11,112 nt of DNA from Candidatus Lambdaproteobacteria bacterium (GTDB taxonomy: Bacteria > SAR324 > NAC60-12). The first letter of the stretch is position 1. Each line of letters opens with the position of its first letter. Below, in pieces: positions 1-6,035 of the stretch. The stretch covers positions 1 through 11,112 of the forward strand of contig DTUH01000126.1 in assembly GCA_012964265.1 (NCBI GenBank), in the 5' to 3' direction. The notes under the pieces are model-generated. The model did not search any database and had not been told where the DNA came from. It saw only the letters and a program-made list of their open reading frames with translations. Position numbers and translations under genes: made by a program.

Positions 1-59
1 TTCGAACCCGCGACCTCAACCTTGGCAAGGTTGCGCTCTACCAACTGAGCTATTCTCGC
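1..59 (-). tRNA. tRNA-Gly (anticodon GCC), partial
   Basis: This is the 5' portion of a tRNA, cut by the left window edge inside the T loop. Read on the minus strand from base 59, it shows a 7-nt acceptor strand (GCGAGAA), the TA at positions 8-9, a D arm (GCTC / GAGC around AGTTGGTA), and an anticodon stem CAACC/GGTTG around the loop TTGCCAA. The anticodon is therefore GCC, which reads glycine GGC/GGU codons. The variable loop and GCGGG-TTCGAA start of the T arm follow. The 3' half of the T arm and the acceptor 3' strand lie outside the window. Confidence 0.95.
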
Positions 60-78
60 TTTTGTGGAATGTTCCTTC

Positions 79-108
79 ATTCTATTTGAAGAAAAGCATG
101 ATAGTCAA
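79..108 (-). promoter_or_regulatory. Sigma70-type promoter for tRNA-Gly
   Basis: On the minus strand there is TTGACT (108-103) and TAGAAT (84-79) with an 18-bp spacer. The expected transcription start is near base 72, about 13 nt before the mature tRNA 5' end, which is typical of bacterial tRNA promoters. Assigned by consensus match only. Confidence 0.6.
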
Positions 109-152
109 ACTATTTTTGTTGTGCAAGTAGTTGCAACAAATAAATCTGTATT

Positions 153-171
153 AGTGCATGATCTTTGCACT
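153..171. repeat. Inverted repeat upstream of mltD promoter
   Basis: AGTGCA (153-158) and TGCACT (166-171) form a perfect 6-bp inverted repeat with a 7-nt spacer. Further TGCAA copies lie at about 122 and 132. It sits about 65-80 bp upstream of the predicted mltD start site, in the 229-bp gap shared with the divergent tRNA, so it could be a regulator binding site. The rest of that gap shows nothing else I can support. Confidence 0.25.
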
Positions 172-200
172 TTCATTCAGGGTTACAAAAAGAATTAAGC

Positions 201-228
201 TTGATGAAGGTCAAGTTTCAATTATAAT
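201..228 (+). promoter_or_regulatory. Sigma70-type promoter for mltD
   Basis: TTGATG (201-206), a 16-bp spacer, then a perfect TATAAT (223-228). The start would be near base 235, giving a leader of about 54 nt before the ATG at 289. It faces the transglycosylase gene and is divergent from the tRNA promoter. Consensus match only. Confidence 0.55.
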
Positions 229-288
229 GAAAAAAGTAATAATTTTCTGAAATTAAAGGCGCGCATTCACTTTTAAAACAAAGCACTC

Positions 289-2169
289 ATGAAATATAAA
301 GTTTTAAAAATAAGTATTAGTTGCTTTGTGGCATTTTTTCTCTTTATTGCCTTCGTCACCAATATCGAGGCAGCATCACCTTCATTCCAGCCGGCACCGC
401 TTCGTAATCAGGTTTTGATGTTTGAAACGAGCGGCAGCGGCATCCAGCAAATTAAGTTGGGTACTCCTTCAAAAAAACGCCCTTCAGTAAAAAAACAAGC
501 TCTCCCGGACACTCTTTATCGAAATCAAATTTGGAAAGTGGAAGGAGAGAAATATGACATTCCTCTCCGTTACACTTCAAAAGTCAAAAGAATTATCCGG
601 AGACTTACATCAAAGAAACGGAAGCAGTTGATAACAGGAATACGTCGCTCAGGCAAGTATATCCCGATGATTACCAAGATGCTGCGTGAAGAAGGAATGC
701 CGCTGGATCTGGTTTACATGGTTCCGGCTGAAAGCAATTTCAATGTGCTTTCACGATCCAACAAAAGTGCAGTAGGCTTATGGCAATTTATCGCATCAAC
801 AGGTCGGATTTACGGTTTAAAAATTAACCGCTGGATTGACGAACGGCGTGATCCTGTGCTATCTACAAAAGCGGCAATTACCTACCTTAAACACCTTTAC
901 GGACTTTTTGGTGATTGGGAATTAGCGATGGCTGCCTACAACACAGGCGAAGGACGGGTCAAAAGAGCAATCAGGCTGGCGAAGAGAAAAGGAAGAAAGC
1001 AAAATTTTTCGTCACTGCGTTTGCCTTCTGAAACACGAAGTTACGTGCCGGCAATTATGGCCATGGCAGTCATCTACAAAAACAAGCAGCGTTATGGTTT
1101 TGGTCACGTGCGTCCGGATGAACCTATGGATGAGACAAAAGCCAGATTGTCTGTAGCCTTCTCTTTGGAAGAAGTGGCTCGGCGTGCAAGAATGTCATTT
1201 CGTTTGCTTCGTGAAAATAACCCCGCTTTATTTCTTGGTGTGCCTCCAATGACACAGACGCGCTATTCATTCTATGTCCCACAACGTTTTCACAGGACAT
1301 TAATTTCTTCCCTGGAGCAAAATCCGGAACCATCAAAAAAATGGGGTCTTTCATATAATGCTCTTCTTGGAAATTCTGTGAGAGTGACAAGAATGCTGGA
1401 AAAGTTTGGTGCACCGATTTATTTCAGGATTCAAAATGGTGATAATTTATGGGACTTGGCCCGGAAACACAAAACGTCCATACGACGTTTAGCAAGGTGG
1501 AACAACCTGAATTCCAAATCGGTATTACGTGTGAACCGGAGACTGAAAACTTATGTTCCGACTTGGAGAGTTTTTAAGGAAGTGGCAGGCACATTTTCAA
1601 ATGCCGGTCCTAGATTGATTGCCCAGCGTATCCGAGTACCAAAGGGTGGGTCGCTTTCTGTAATTGCACAGAGATACAGAACAACAGTCAAAAAATTAAT
1701 ACGATGGAACAAACTCTCCAGTCCTAATGCGATTCGAGCAGGTCAAAGACTGGTAATTGGGTACCGAAAAATATCAAATGGGAACCTGCCAAGTGCTGCG
1801 AATGTTATTCGGGTTCCCAGAAATACGACGCTTTCACATTTAGCATTACGCTATAAAACTACAGTGAAAAAGTTGATGAGCTGGAATGGCTTAAATAATT
1901 CGAAGCAGTTACGGACGGGAATGAGGTTTTATGTAAAAGCACCTGCAAAAGGACGTAGAAAACCACAAAAAACTATTGTGGCAAAAACCAGTTCAAACAA
2001 CGCACCTAAAGTCAGACACAGGATTATTCGGGTCCGAAATGGCGATACCCTTTGGAGAATTGCCCGGTTCTATCAGACAACAGTCAAAGTGTTGGTTGCA
2101 CTAAATGAACTCAAGTCTGCAAGTCACCTGCGTCTCAATCAAAAATTAATTGTTCCTTTCCGTTCATAA
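289..2169 (+). CDS. mltD: MltD-type lytic murein transglycosylase with four LysM domains
   Basis: This is an exported enzyme that cleaves peptidoglycan glycan strands by the lytic (1,6-anhydro-forming) route. Residues 1-28 form a signal peptide (basic start, hydrophobic core, likely cut after NIEA). A goose-lysozyme/SLT domain spans about residues 125-270: the catalytic Glu is E148 in VPAESNF, followed by the family motifs SAVGLWQFI (160-168) and AAYNTGEGRV (215-224). Four LysM peptidoglycan-binding modules follow at about 377-423, 447-490, 505-549 and 578-623. The arrangement is that of MltD, but there is no lipobox cysteine, so the protein is predicted to be soluble periplasmic rather than a lipoprotein like E. 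coli MltD. The linkers and LysM modules are very rich in Lys and Arg. The ATG at 289 is chosen because it gives the signal peptide directly; there is no clear Shine-Dalgarno sequence. Transglycosylase function is secure; the exact paralogue name is less so. Confidence 0.92.
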   Translation: MKYKVLKISISCFVAFFLFIAFVTNIEAASPSFQPAPLRNQVLMFETSGSGIQQIKLGTPSKKRPSVKKQALPDTLYRNQIWKVEGEKYDIPLRYTSKVKRIIRRLTSKKRKQLITGIRRSGKYIPMITKMLREEGMPLDLVYMVPAESNFNVLSRSNKSAVGLWQFIASTGRIYGLKINRWIDERRDPVLSTKAAITYLKHLYGLFGDWELAMAAYNTGEGRVKRAIRLAKRKGRKQNFSSLRLPSETRSYVPAIMAMAVIYKNKQRYGFGHVRPDEPMDETKARLSVAFSLEEVARRARMSFRLLRENNPALFLGVPPMTQTRYSFYVPQRFHRTLISSLEQNPEPSKKWGLSYNALLGNSVRVTRMLEKFGAPIYFRIQNGDNLWDLARKHKTSIRRLARWNNLNSKSVLRVNRRLKTYVPTWRVFKEVAGTFSNAGPRLIAQRIRVPKGGSLSVIAQRYRTTVKKLIRWNKLSSPNAIRAGQRLVIGYRKISNGNLPSAANVIRVPRNTTLSHLALRYKTTVKKLMSWNGLNNSKQLRTGMRFYVKAPAKGRRKPQKTIVAKTSSNNAPKVRHRIIRVRNGDTLWRIARFYQTTVKVLVALNELKSASHLRLNQKLIVPFRS

Positions 2170-2219
2170 TTTTAACAATTCCCGTTTTGTGCAGGTAAAA
2201 GTACTGCATCTTTCCAGAG

Positions 2220-2236
2220 AATATAAATTTTATATT
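2220..2236. promoter_or_regulatory. Palindrome upstream of argB, possible operator
   Basis: AATATAAA-T-TTTATATT is a perfect 8-bp inverted repeat about one base, ending 34 bp before the argB start. It contains a TATAAA that could act as a -10 element, although no good -35 is seen at the right distance. It is similar in size and AT content to ARG boxes bound by ArgR, but it lacks the conserved TGAAT/ATTCA arms. An AT-rich palindrome can arise by chance, so confidence is low. Confidence 0.3.
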
Positions 2237-2270
2237 TCTTAGAGTAATCTAAATTTTTCAGGGACCTTCA

Positions 2271-3125
2271 ATGTCTATGTTTACCGAAGAAAATAAAAAT
2301 ATACTAATAGAAGCTCTATCATACATTAAGCGTTTCAATGGAAAAATAGTGGTCATTAAATATGGTGGAGCAGCCATGATTGATGAGAAGCTCAAACATA
2401 GTTTTGCGCAGGATATTGTTTTACTCCAATCGCTGGGAATGCTGCCTGTAATCGTTCATGGCGGCGGTCCTGAAGTTTCTAAAGCAATGGAAAGGTTAGG
2501 CCAGGAAGTTTCCTTTATTGATGGTTTAAGAGTTACAAGTTCAGAAAATCTGAAAGTTGCGGAAATGGTGCTCTCAGGAACAATTAACAAAGAAATAATT
2601 ACGCATCTAAACACTTTCGGTGGAAAAGCTGTTGGAGTTAGTGGAAAAGATGGATTATTGATTGAGGCCCGCAAAAAGCAGCATGATGGAGGAGTTGATT
2701 TGGGCTATGTAGGAGAAATCGAAAGTGTCAATCCGGAACTGCTGCTGGTATTGCTCAAACAAGGTTTTCTGCCGGTTGTTTCGCCAATTGGTCTTGGCAA
2801 GGACGGTACAACCTACAACATTAACGCAGATACAACCGCATCACGAATTGCCGTCTCACTGCATGCTTACAAGATAATTTTCATGACAGACGTAGACGGT
2901 GTTCTTGTACATGGAAAACTGCGCGGTCAGCTTTCTGCAAATGAAGCTGAAAATCTGATCAAGCAAAACGTGATTAGTGGTGGAATGGCGCCTAAAATTG
3001 ATGCCGGTCTTTACTGTATTAATAATGGTGTTGAATCCGCACAAATAATCAATGGGACTGACACCCACTCTGTCATTGCAGAACTTTTCACCGACCAGGG
3101 AATTGGCACCAAAATTGTCCTCTAA
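2271..3125 (+). CDS. argB: N-acetylglutamate kinase (ArgB)
   Basis: Cytoplasmic kinase that phosphorylates N-acetyl-L-glutamate with ATP, the second step of arginine biosynthesis. It belongs to the amino-acid kinase family and has the normal length (284 residues). Visible family motifs: VVIKYGGAAM (27-36, with the phosphate-binding Lys30), IVHGGGPEVS (61-70), DGLRVT (84-89), YNINADTTAS (182-191), MTDVDGVL (205-212), and GGMAPKID (237-244, with the transition-state Lys). The extra N-terminal helix before the first strand (about residues 5-23, ILIEALSYIKRF) and the C-terminal LFTDQGIGT are features of hexameric, arginine-feedback-inhibited enzymes, so allosteric inhibition by arginine is inferred. 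AGGGA ends six bases before the ATG at 2271; an alternative ATG lies two codons downstream. It is 101 bp after mltD and convergent with the next gene. No other arginine gene is in the window. Confidence 0.96.
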   Translation: MSMFTEENKNILIEALSYIKRFNGKIVVIKYGGAAMIDEKLKHSFAQDIVLLQSLGMLPVIVHGGGPEVSKAMERLGQEVSFIDGLRVTSSENLKVAEMVLSGTINKEIITHLNTFGGKAVGVSGKDGLLIEARKKQHDGGVDLGYVGEIESVNPELLLVLLKQGFLPVVSPIGLGKDGTTYNINADTTASRIAVSLHAYKIIFMTDVDGVLVHGKLRGQLSANEAENLIKQNVISGGMAPKIDAGLYCINNGVESAQIINGTDTHSVIAELFTDQGIGTKIVL

Positions 3126-3141
3126 CAATTTTTTCTGCCTT

Positions 3142-3163
3142 ATTAATTCACTGTAAAATTAAT
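3142..3163. terminator. Weak AT-rich hairpin between convergent genes
   Basis: ATTAATT (3142-3148) and AATTAAT (3157-3163) form a 7-bp inverted repeat around an 8-nt loop, between the argB stop and the stop of the cytochrome gene on the other strand. The position suits a shared terminator, but the stem has no G-C pair and no clear U-run follows, so this is only a weak candidate. Confidence 0.2.
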
Positions 3164-3183
3164 TGGTATTACAAGAATTTCAG

Positions 3184-3618
3184 TTAATTTGTTTCCTCGA
3201 GAACAGCGGTTCTGTAATAGCCGATCAGTGCAGAAAGTTCTGTGCCTGTAAAAGGGTTTTCCAAAGAAGTAAGCTGATTGCCACGAAGTCCAGTCAAAAT
3301 TCGGGCGGTAAACTCCATGCGTGACATGGAACGGGATTGCCTGAAAAGGTCTAAGGCCGGTAAAGCCCTTTCAGCGAATGCCCCACTGTGGCAACCTGAA
3401 CATAACCTTTGGTGCAGTTCTTCAGCCTGTTTGAAATATGCTGTCGTGAGACTGGATTGCAAAACAGGTGAAAGCAGTAAGGGATATTTTTGAGAGAGCC
3501 GTTCTAAGTTTTTCTGAAGCTCGTCAAGATTTTCTGAATTGAAGAGATTTATTAATTTACGAAAAACCTCTGGTGAGTCTTCAGGTATAAGAGAATTTTC
3601 CTGATAAGCATAGCGCAC
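3184..3618 (-). CDS. Small c-type cytochrome (CXXCH), no visible signal peptide
   Basis: The 144-residue product has one haem-attachment motif, CSGCH (73-77), preceded by a helix of the usual type (AEELHQRLCSGC). It ends in a helix (GTELSALIGYYRT, 125-137) matching the C-terminal helix of class I cytochromes c, so residues 60-140 are very likely a monohaem cytochrome domain. Residues 1-60 are predicted helical and unrecognised. Oddities: no signal peptide, although haem attachment occurs in the periplasm, and no Met in the loop just before the last helix where the distal ligand usually lies (M98 and M101 are further upstream). The GTG start at 3618 has no Shine-Dalgarno sequence, and an in-frame TAA lies three codons upstream of it. 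It is in the same frame as the upstream gene, separated from it by TGA and TAA. An ATG at 3641 would join this frame only if one base were added in the A5 run at 3625-3629. Confidence 0.7.
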   Translation of the reverse strand: MRYAYQENSLIPEDSPEVFRKLINLFNSENLDELQKNLERLSQKYPLLLSPVLQSSLTTAYFKQAEELHQRLCSGCHSGAFAERALPALDLFRQSRSMSRMEFTARILTGLRGNQLTSLENPFTGTELSALIGYYRTAVLEETN

Positions 3619-3645
3619 CAGGTATTTTTAAAAAAATTCATTTTT

Positions 3646-4377
3646 TCAGAACAATTCAACCCGTTTGATGAATGCCTTTGAGTGACGTCCATTTACTTTC
3701 TCAGTTTTTTGCACATCGACCGCAATACCAAGGGCCGTAATTGGTAGTTGTTGCTTGCCAAATAATTCAAAGAATTTTGCAGAAAGGTCAATTTCTGTGA
3801 CAAATGTTTTTCCAGTGCTTCCGTCACAGGGGATACAAAGATAGCGGCCACCCTTCTGCCAGTAGTTTCCGAAATAAACCTGATCAGGTTTTTCATCTTT
3901 ACCAAGGAAAAAACTGATGAAATAAGGCAGGTTAGGTGCAAAGAAAAATCCGCTGTTAAGTTTGGTGTCACCAAAAAAGACCATAAAGGAAATAGCTTCA
4001 CGAGTATTTCGTGACTTGTCTTTAGGTCCGCTCCAGTCTGCACCAGGCGGGTATTGATCTACTCCCCATTCGATGCGTAATTTTGTTACACCATGCAGAT
4101 AGTCCTTTTTGTCGAACTCCCGCATCAATACTCCAAGCTCGTCTTGAGTTGGTTCAATCACCAGCTTCCCCTCTTCAAAACGGAGATTCATTTCAGCAAT
4201 ATCTTCGCGGAATTCCCAGTGTATTGTTTCAAACCATTTTTTGACATCACCTGAAGCCACGGAAAAATCGAGCTCGTAAATCGTTTCAGCCTGTACAGAA
4301 AACGTGATAAACAAAAATCCGTACAAAGCAATTATTATTTTAGGCTGAAATCTCCTGATTAAGCTTGTTCTCAACAT
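3646..4377 (-). CDS. Exported protein, DUF3047-like (unknown function)
   Basis: This 243-residue protein has a clear signal peptide (basic MLRTSLIRRFQPK, hydrophobic core, probable cut after SVQA at residue 30). The mature part is rich in aromatic residues and beta-strand-like segments and has no membrane span. The central 'KLRIEWGVDQYPPGAD' (99-114), 'AISFMVFFG' (128-136) and C-terminal 'ALGIAVDVQKTEK' (215-227) are reminiscent of DUF3047 proteins, a family of predicted beta-sandwich exported proteins without known function. That link is from memory of the pattern and is tentative. A CIPC pair (181-184) could bind metal or form a disulfide. The ATG at 4377 directly begins the signal peptide; no clear Shine-Dalgarno sequence is present. 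The cytochrome gene follows after 27 nt, in the same frame, so the two are probably cotranscribed. Upstream is a long leader interval with a strong promoter match. Confidence 0.6.
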   Translation of the reverse strand: MLRTSLIRRFQPKIIIALYGFLFITFSVQAETIYELDFSVASGDVKKWFETIHWEFREDIAEMNLRFEEGKLVIEPTQDELGVLMREFDKKDYLHGVTKLRIEWGVDQYPPGADWSGPKDKSRNTREAISFMVFFGDTKLNSGFFFAPNLPYFISFFLGKDEKPDQVYFGNYWQKGGRYLCIPCDGSTGKTFVTEIDLSAKFFELFGKQQLPITALGIAVDVQKTEKVNGRHSKAFIKRVELF

Positions 4378-4427
4378 TTTCTGTATTTTGAATTTTGCTG
4401 AAAAAAGATCAATTTAGTTACTGACTG

Positions 4428-4450
4428 CTTCTGGATATTCGTATCCAAGG
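4428..4450. repeat. Hairpin with TTCG loop
   Basis: TGGATA-TTCG-TATCCA (4432-4447) is a perfect 6-bp stem with a TTCG tetraloop on the plus strand; with one bulged C the stem extends to 4428-4450. On the minus strand the loop is CGAA. No U-run follows on either strand, so it is not a simple terminator. It is the last of the hairpins ahead of the DUF3047-like gene. Confidence 0.4.
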
Positions 4451-4465
4451 TAGTAGTGTATTATT

Positions 4466-4483
4466 AGCTGTTGGTCAACAGTT
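4466..4483. promoter_or_regulatory. Palindrome, possible operator
   Basis: CTGTTGGTCAACAG (4468-4481) is a perfect 6-bp inverted repeat around GT, extended to 18 nt by one mismatch and one pair. On the minus strand it contains TTGACC and lies beside TAATAATAC, so it may overlap a second, weaker promoter for the DUF3047-like gene. It could be a dimeric repressor site or an RNA hairpin. Confidence 0.3.
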
Positions 4484-4501
4484 CCAAGCACAGATCCTGT
4501 C

Positions 4502-4532
4502 AAAAAACCGGCAGTCTGATTCAGCAGGTTTT
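4502..4532 (-). terminator. Candidate intrinsic terminator or attenuator
   Basis: On the minus strand AAAACC (4532-4527) can pair with GGTTTT (4509-4504), with partial inner pairing (GC/GC), followed by a run of six T (4507-4502). The stem core has mismatches, so it is weak. It could end transcription of the upstream FlgT-like gene or act within the leader of the DUF3047-like gene. Confidence 0.3.
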
Positions 4533-4551
4533 ATGTAAAAAAGTGATCAGG

Positions 4552-4579
4552 ATGCAAACAGTTCAGCTACTGTAAGCAT
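4552..4579 (-). repeat. Symmetric hairpin in leader region
   Basis: On the minus strand ATGC-TT-ACAGT, a six-base loop AGCTGA, then ACTGT-TT-GCAT: nine Watson-Crick pairs interrupted by a symmetric TT/TT internal loop that could form U-U pairs in RNA. It is the first strong fold after the predicted start at about 4645. Confidence 0.4.
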
Positions 4580-4651
4580 TAAGACACCCTAAACATTTGC
4601 ACTGGAGATTACAAGATTATTTTTTAAAGGACTTTTATTTGTTTGGAAGTA

Positions 4652-4680
4652 ATTATAAAGAAGGGAAATCGTTGGGTCAA
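4652..4680 (-). promoter_or_regulatory. Strong sigma70-type promoter
   Basis: On the minus strand TTGACC (4680-4675), exactly 17 bp, then a perfect TATAAT (4657-4652). It lies just past the stop codon of the FlgT-like gene and points towards the DUF3047-like gene, so it probably starts a separate transcript for the DUF3047-like/cytochrome pair or a small RNA. Confidence 0.6.
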
Positions 4681-4706
4681 CAAGTTGAGACTAAGACTTA
4701 GGCAAA

Positions 4707-5978
4707 TTATTGAGAAAGAGTTTCTTCCGTCGTCGTTTCTACTGATGTTTCAGAAGAGTTGTCTGCTGGAAGTTTCTCCCCTCCTTCCTCTTCCTCTTCC
4801 TCTTCCTCTTCCTCTTCCTCCATTGGATTTGGGTTGATAAAATACAGGTTGTTTCCGGCAATGGATTTTGTAGCAACTTCAATTTTCTGTTCAAGCAAGT
4901 CACTGGTAATTCTTCTGCGCAGAATGCTTTTTCGTTTTAAAGTGAACAATTCCAGTTCAAGATAACCGAAAGTATTTTTCAATTCAGCAAGATTTCGAAA
5001 ATCAGTGGTATTTTCCAAATAGTCAATAATCAAACTTTCCCTCCACGGCGAATAACCACTAAAAATTATGGAATATCCCTGACCCAGAACACCCATCTCT
5101 TGATAAAAACGAGTTATTTGCTCGGTTGACCGGCGCACATTTTCTATAACGGCATGTTCAGCCGCTTTTCCCATTAAATTGATCTTCTCTAAATCACTGG
5201 GGTTTTTTGGTGAAATCTCATACGCCTCAACATTTGTTTCGGTAATTTGTTGACCTGTCGCGGCATCATAAACGCTGAAATGTACTGCTGCGCTGACTTT
5301 ATTTAATGTTCCTTGCTGTTTGTCACGTTGGCCGGTGTTGATGCCCATTATCACCAGGATATCTGCGTTATAATTCAATGCGAGAGCAATCAGGGTGTCC
5401 ACAGTCCGTGCGACTATATCTTCCTTTTCCAGAGAACTATGGACTTGTATCATCGTTTGTTCACTAAACGTCCGAAAGCTCTGCTCTGCAAAAGATTCCT
5501 GAACTGTGGCTAGTGCGGTTGCCACAATCTCATTCTCACGAGGCACAGCTTCGGGAACTCGGCTGCGGTAAAGCACCATTAGGCGCTTGTTTTCCATTTT
5601 ATCCTGGAGAATACGCAGAGTTTTTAGTTTTTGCCGAATCTTTTCAGCATTGATATTGGCCGTTATTATTATTTCATATAAGTTGTTGTCAAAATTTTGT
5701 TGTTCACTGAGCACTTCATAATCAAGGATGAATTTCGTACTGGCGCTGTAAATTTGGCTTTTAATGACCTCATAATTAATGTTGGTTGTTTTAGTATCCA
5801 ACAAACTCCCTACACCTTTTTTAACTGCTTCAACCAGCACATTTTTTAATGCCTGATCCCTCGCATGAATTGTGTCGCTGTTGTAAATTTTGGCGGAAGC
5901 ATTGACGATAACTTCTTCTGCGTGTAAAGGCAGACAAAAGAGTGAAGCCGCTGTCACAAAGGCAAGAAGTAATTTCAT
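4707..5978 (-). CDS. Exported FlgT_N/LPP20-like envelope protein with poly-Glu tail
   Basis: Taking the ATG at 5978, the 423-residue product begins with a good signal peptide (MKLLLAFVTAASLF..., cut after LHA at residue 20). An in-frame start at 6053 would bury this signal behind 25 extra residues, so I reject it. Residues 21-117 match the pattern of the FlgT N-terminal/LPP20 fold: 'ASAKIYN', 'ARDQALKNVLVEAVKKGVGSLL', then a 'YEVLSEQQ' strand and a final strand before INAEKIRQ. Residues about 133-285 (beginning LMVLYRSRVPE and including ADILVIMGINTGQ) look like a CsgG/TolB-N-like alpha/beta domain, and 300-380 resemble a further small domain. The tail has 12 consecutive Glu (387-398) and then Ser/Thr/Glu-rich residues. 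FlgT in Vibrio is a flagellar H-ring protein, but no flagellar gene is here, so a general role in envelope or pilus machinery is inferred. No convincing promoter is seen in the 111-bp gap upstream. Confidence 0.7.
   Translation of the reverse strand: MKLLLAFVTAASLFCLPLHAEEVIVNASAKIYNSDTIHARDQALKNVLVEAVKKGVGSLLDTKTTNINYEVIKSQIYSASTKFILDYEVLSEQQNFDNNLYEIIITANINAEKIRQKLKTLRILQDKMENKRLMVLYRSRVPEAVPRENEIVATALATVQESFAEQSFRTFSEQTMIQVHSSLEKEDIVARTVDTLIALALNYNADILVIMGINTGQRDKQQGTLNKVSAAVHFSVYDAATGQQITETNVEAYEISPKNPSDLEKINLMGKAAEHAVIENVRRSTEQITRFYQEMGVLGQGYSIIFSGYSPWRESLIIDYLENTTDFRNLAELKNTFGYLELELFTLKRKSILRRRITSDLLEQKIEVATKSIAGNNLYFINPNPMEEEEEEEEEEEEGGEKLPADNSSETSVETTTEETLSQ
4785..4820. repeat. Hexanucleotide tandem repeat (TTCCTC)6
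   Basis: Six perfect copies of TTCCTC on the plus strand (GAGGAA on the coding minus strand) encode the 12-Glu run near the C terminus of the FlgT-like protein. Because the unit is two codons, a change in copy number would lengthen or shorten the acidic tract without shifting the frame. Confidence 0.9.
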
Positions 5979-6035
5979 AAAAATTTGAACTGAATAATAG
6001 GAGAATAAAAGTCTAACATAAAATTCCAAGACAAT

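Larger units (their letters stand above)
4428..4645 (-). ncRNA. Candidate structured leader or small RNA
   Basis: The 329-bp interval 4378-4706 has no credible gene. A near-consensus minus-strand promoter at 4652-4680 should start RNA near 4645, giving a leader of about 270 nt before the DUF3047-like ATG. Along that RNA come an inverted repeat at 4579-4552 (ATGC and ACAGT arms paired around symmetric TT/TT positions), a weak terminator-like stem ending in T6 (4532-4502), a small ACAG/CTGT stem (4490-4500), the CTGTTG/CAACAG palindrome and the TTCG/CGAA hairpin. This could be an RNA of about 145 nt ending at the T6 run, or a leader read through into the gene. I recognise no known riboswitch class. 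Confidence 0.3.

Noticed and set aside
3618..3641. Programmed -1 frameshift at the T7A5 run joining the ATG at 3641 to the cytochrome frame.
   Set aside because: The codon arrangement does not form a usable X XXY YYZ slippery heptamer; a sequence error or a separate GTG start is simpler.
4468..4481. LexA (SOS) box, because of CTGT...ACAG.
   Set aside because: The spacing between CTGT and ACAG is 6, not the 8 of the enterobacterial box, and no SOS gene is adjacent.
4520..4610. Resemblance to a TPP or cobalamin riboswitch on the minus strand (GGGTGTC, GCTGA, CCTGATC; TCAGACTGCC).
   Set aside because: The TPP-binding CTGAGA and the GGATAATGCC segment after CCTGATC are missing, and the B12-box spacing is wrong. 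Only short shared words remain.
4643..4837. Plus-strand reading frame of 64 codons with a Leu-Pro repeat.
   Set aside because: It is mostly the antisense of the repeat-bearing 3' end of the FlgT-like gene, starts with TTG and has no supporting motif.
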